NCBI GenBank assembly: GCA_023445955.1
Contig: JAEXJH010000644.1
Span: 1 to 5,769 of the forward strand
Direction: 5' to 3'
Source of the DNA: Pseudomonadota bacterium
Lineage (GTDB): Bacteria; Pseudomonadota; Alphaproteobacteria; Caulobacterales; Caulobacteraceae
Length of the DNA: 5,769 nucleotides
Shown here: positions 5,526-5,769 of the stretch, piece after piece
Numbering within the stretch: the stretch's first letter is position 1
Layout of the letters: every line of letters begins with the position of its first letter
Position numbers and translations under genes: made by a program
Notes under the pieces: model-generated
The model's input: only the letters and a program-made list of their open reading frames with translations
Told to the model about the DNA's origin: nothing
The model's database searches: none

Positions 5526-5720
5526 GCAAACTCCTTAGCCGCAACCTTGGCCTGCGCGAAGGCCGCTGCAAGGCCATTTTCCGGCGCCCCGATGAAGCGC
5601 CGTTCAGGTTGGCCCCAAGGTTGGGATGTGGGGAACGTCCTCCCACGGTGAAGGTTGCTCCACCATCCGCTCTCCCCGGCGAAAGCCCGGGCCCAGATCG
5701 TAGGGCTCGAGGGTGCACGC
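5526..5720 (-). other. lolA leader and promoter region with competing inverted repeats
   Basis: This stretch between the edge terminator and lolA must hold the lolA promoter, but no convincing -35/-10 pair is seen. On the minus strand CCAAGGTTG (5550-5542) can pair with CAACCTTGG (5623-5615, nine pairs). The overlapping AAGGTTGC (5548-5541) can pair with GCAACCTT (5658-5651, eight pairs). The two pairings exclude each other. A GGCGC/GCGCC hairpin lies in between. A 20-codon ORF with a good GGGGAG site starts at 5666 and stops at TGA (5606-5604). One base fewer in the G-run (5616-5613) would extend it to overlap the lolA start as ATGA. Confidence 0.4.
5531..5536 (-). promoter_or_regulatory. 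Strong Shine-Dalgarno of lolA
   Basis: AAGGAG on the minus strand, 5 nt before the ATG at 5525-5523, is the best ribosome binding site in the window and fixes the lolA start. It lies just 4 nt downstream of a repeat arm (5550-5541) that can pair with two alternative upstream sequences. Confidence 0.85.
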
Positions 5721-5754
5721 AAAAACGCCCGCGATCCTGTCCGGGTCGCGGGCG
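5721..5754 (-). terminator. Rho-independent terminator of a gene beyond the right edge
   Basis: CGCCCGCGA (5726-5734) and TCGCGGGCG (5746-5754) give nine perfect pairs. After one mismatch, CC/GG add two more around a 5-nt loop. On the minus strand the stem runs into TTTTT (5725-5721). It ends a minus-strand transcript entering from the right. In many alphaproteobacteria the gene before lolA is, as I recall, ftsK; that identity cannot be seen here. Confidence 0.85.
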
Positions 5755-5769
5755 CTCTAGCATCTGGAC

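Noticed and set aside
4842..5651. Plus-strand open frame of 269 codons antisense to lolA
   Set aside because: The lolA strand has a signal peptide, family motifs and a strong Shine-Dalgarno; the opposite frame has none of these.

Overview
The window is high-GC DNA with dense coding on both strands. It looks like an alphaproteobacterium of the Caulobacter type. This rests on the aroE-coaE-dnaQ order, on a LolA-family gene beside exodeoxyribonuclease III, and on protein style and codon bias; the genus is an inference.

Positions 1-1788 hold a plus-strand housekeeping run: the 3' part of aroE (shikimate dehydrogenase), coaE (dephospho-CoA kinase) and dnaQ (proofreading epsilon subunit of DNA polymerase III). 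The spacers are 4 and 31 nt, so this is probably one operon. A 60-codon gene for a small DUF5808-like membrane protein follows at 1855-2037. Positions 2043-3840 hold an accessory-looking pair: a minus-strand XRE/MmyB-like regulator and a divergent plus-strand atypical SDR oxidoreductase. Their shared 94-bp intergenic region carries a perfect 16-bp palindrome made of two outward-facing TATAAG boxes, nested in an 11-bp inverted repeat that covers the regulator's start codon. This is a likely self-contained regulatory module.

Positions 3837-5525 hold, on the minus strand, xth (exonuclease III / AP endonuclease) and a LolA-family periplasmic lipoprotein carrier. The 240 nt between them are not empty. 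They contain an inverted repeat, a good sigma-70-like promoter (TTGACT/TATTTA) and about 80 nt that fold into two hairpins, the second with a C/U-rich loop. A textbook intrinsic terminator follows. I read this as an undescribed candidate small RNA of about 110 nt. A leaderless 25-codon ORF lies within it, and its terminator stands only 37 nt before xth, so attenuation of xth is a competing reading.

Positions 5526-5769 hold the lolA leader, with a strong Shine-Dalgarno, competing inverted repeats and a possible broken small ORF. A minus-strand terminator for a gene beyond the right edge lies at 5721-5754. No tRNA, rRNA, CRISPR array, insertion sequence or phage gene was seen.
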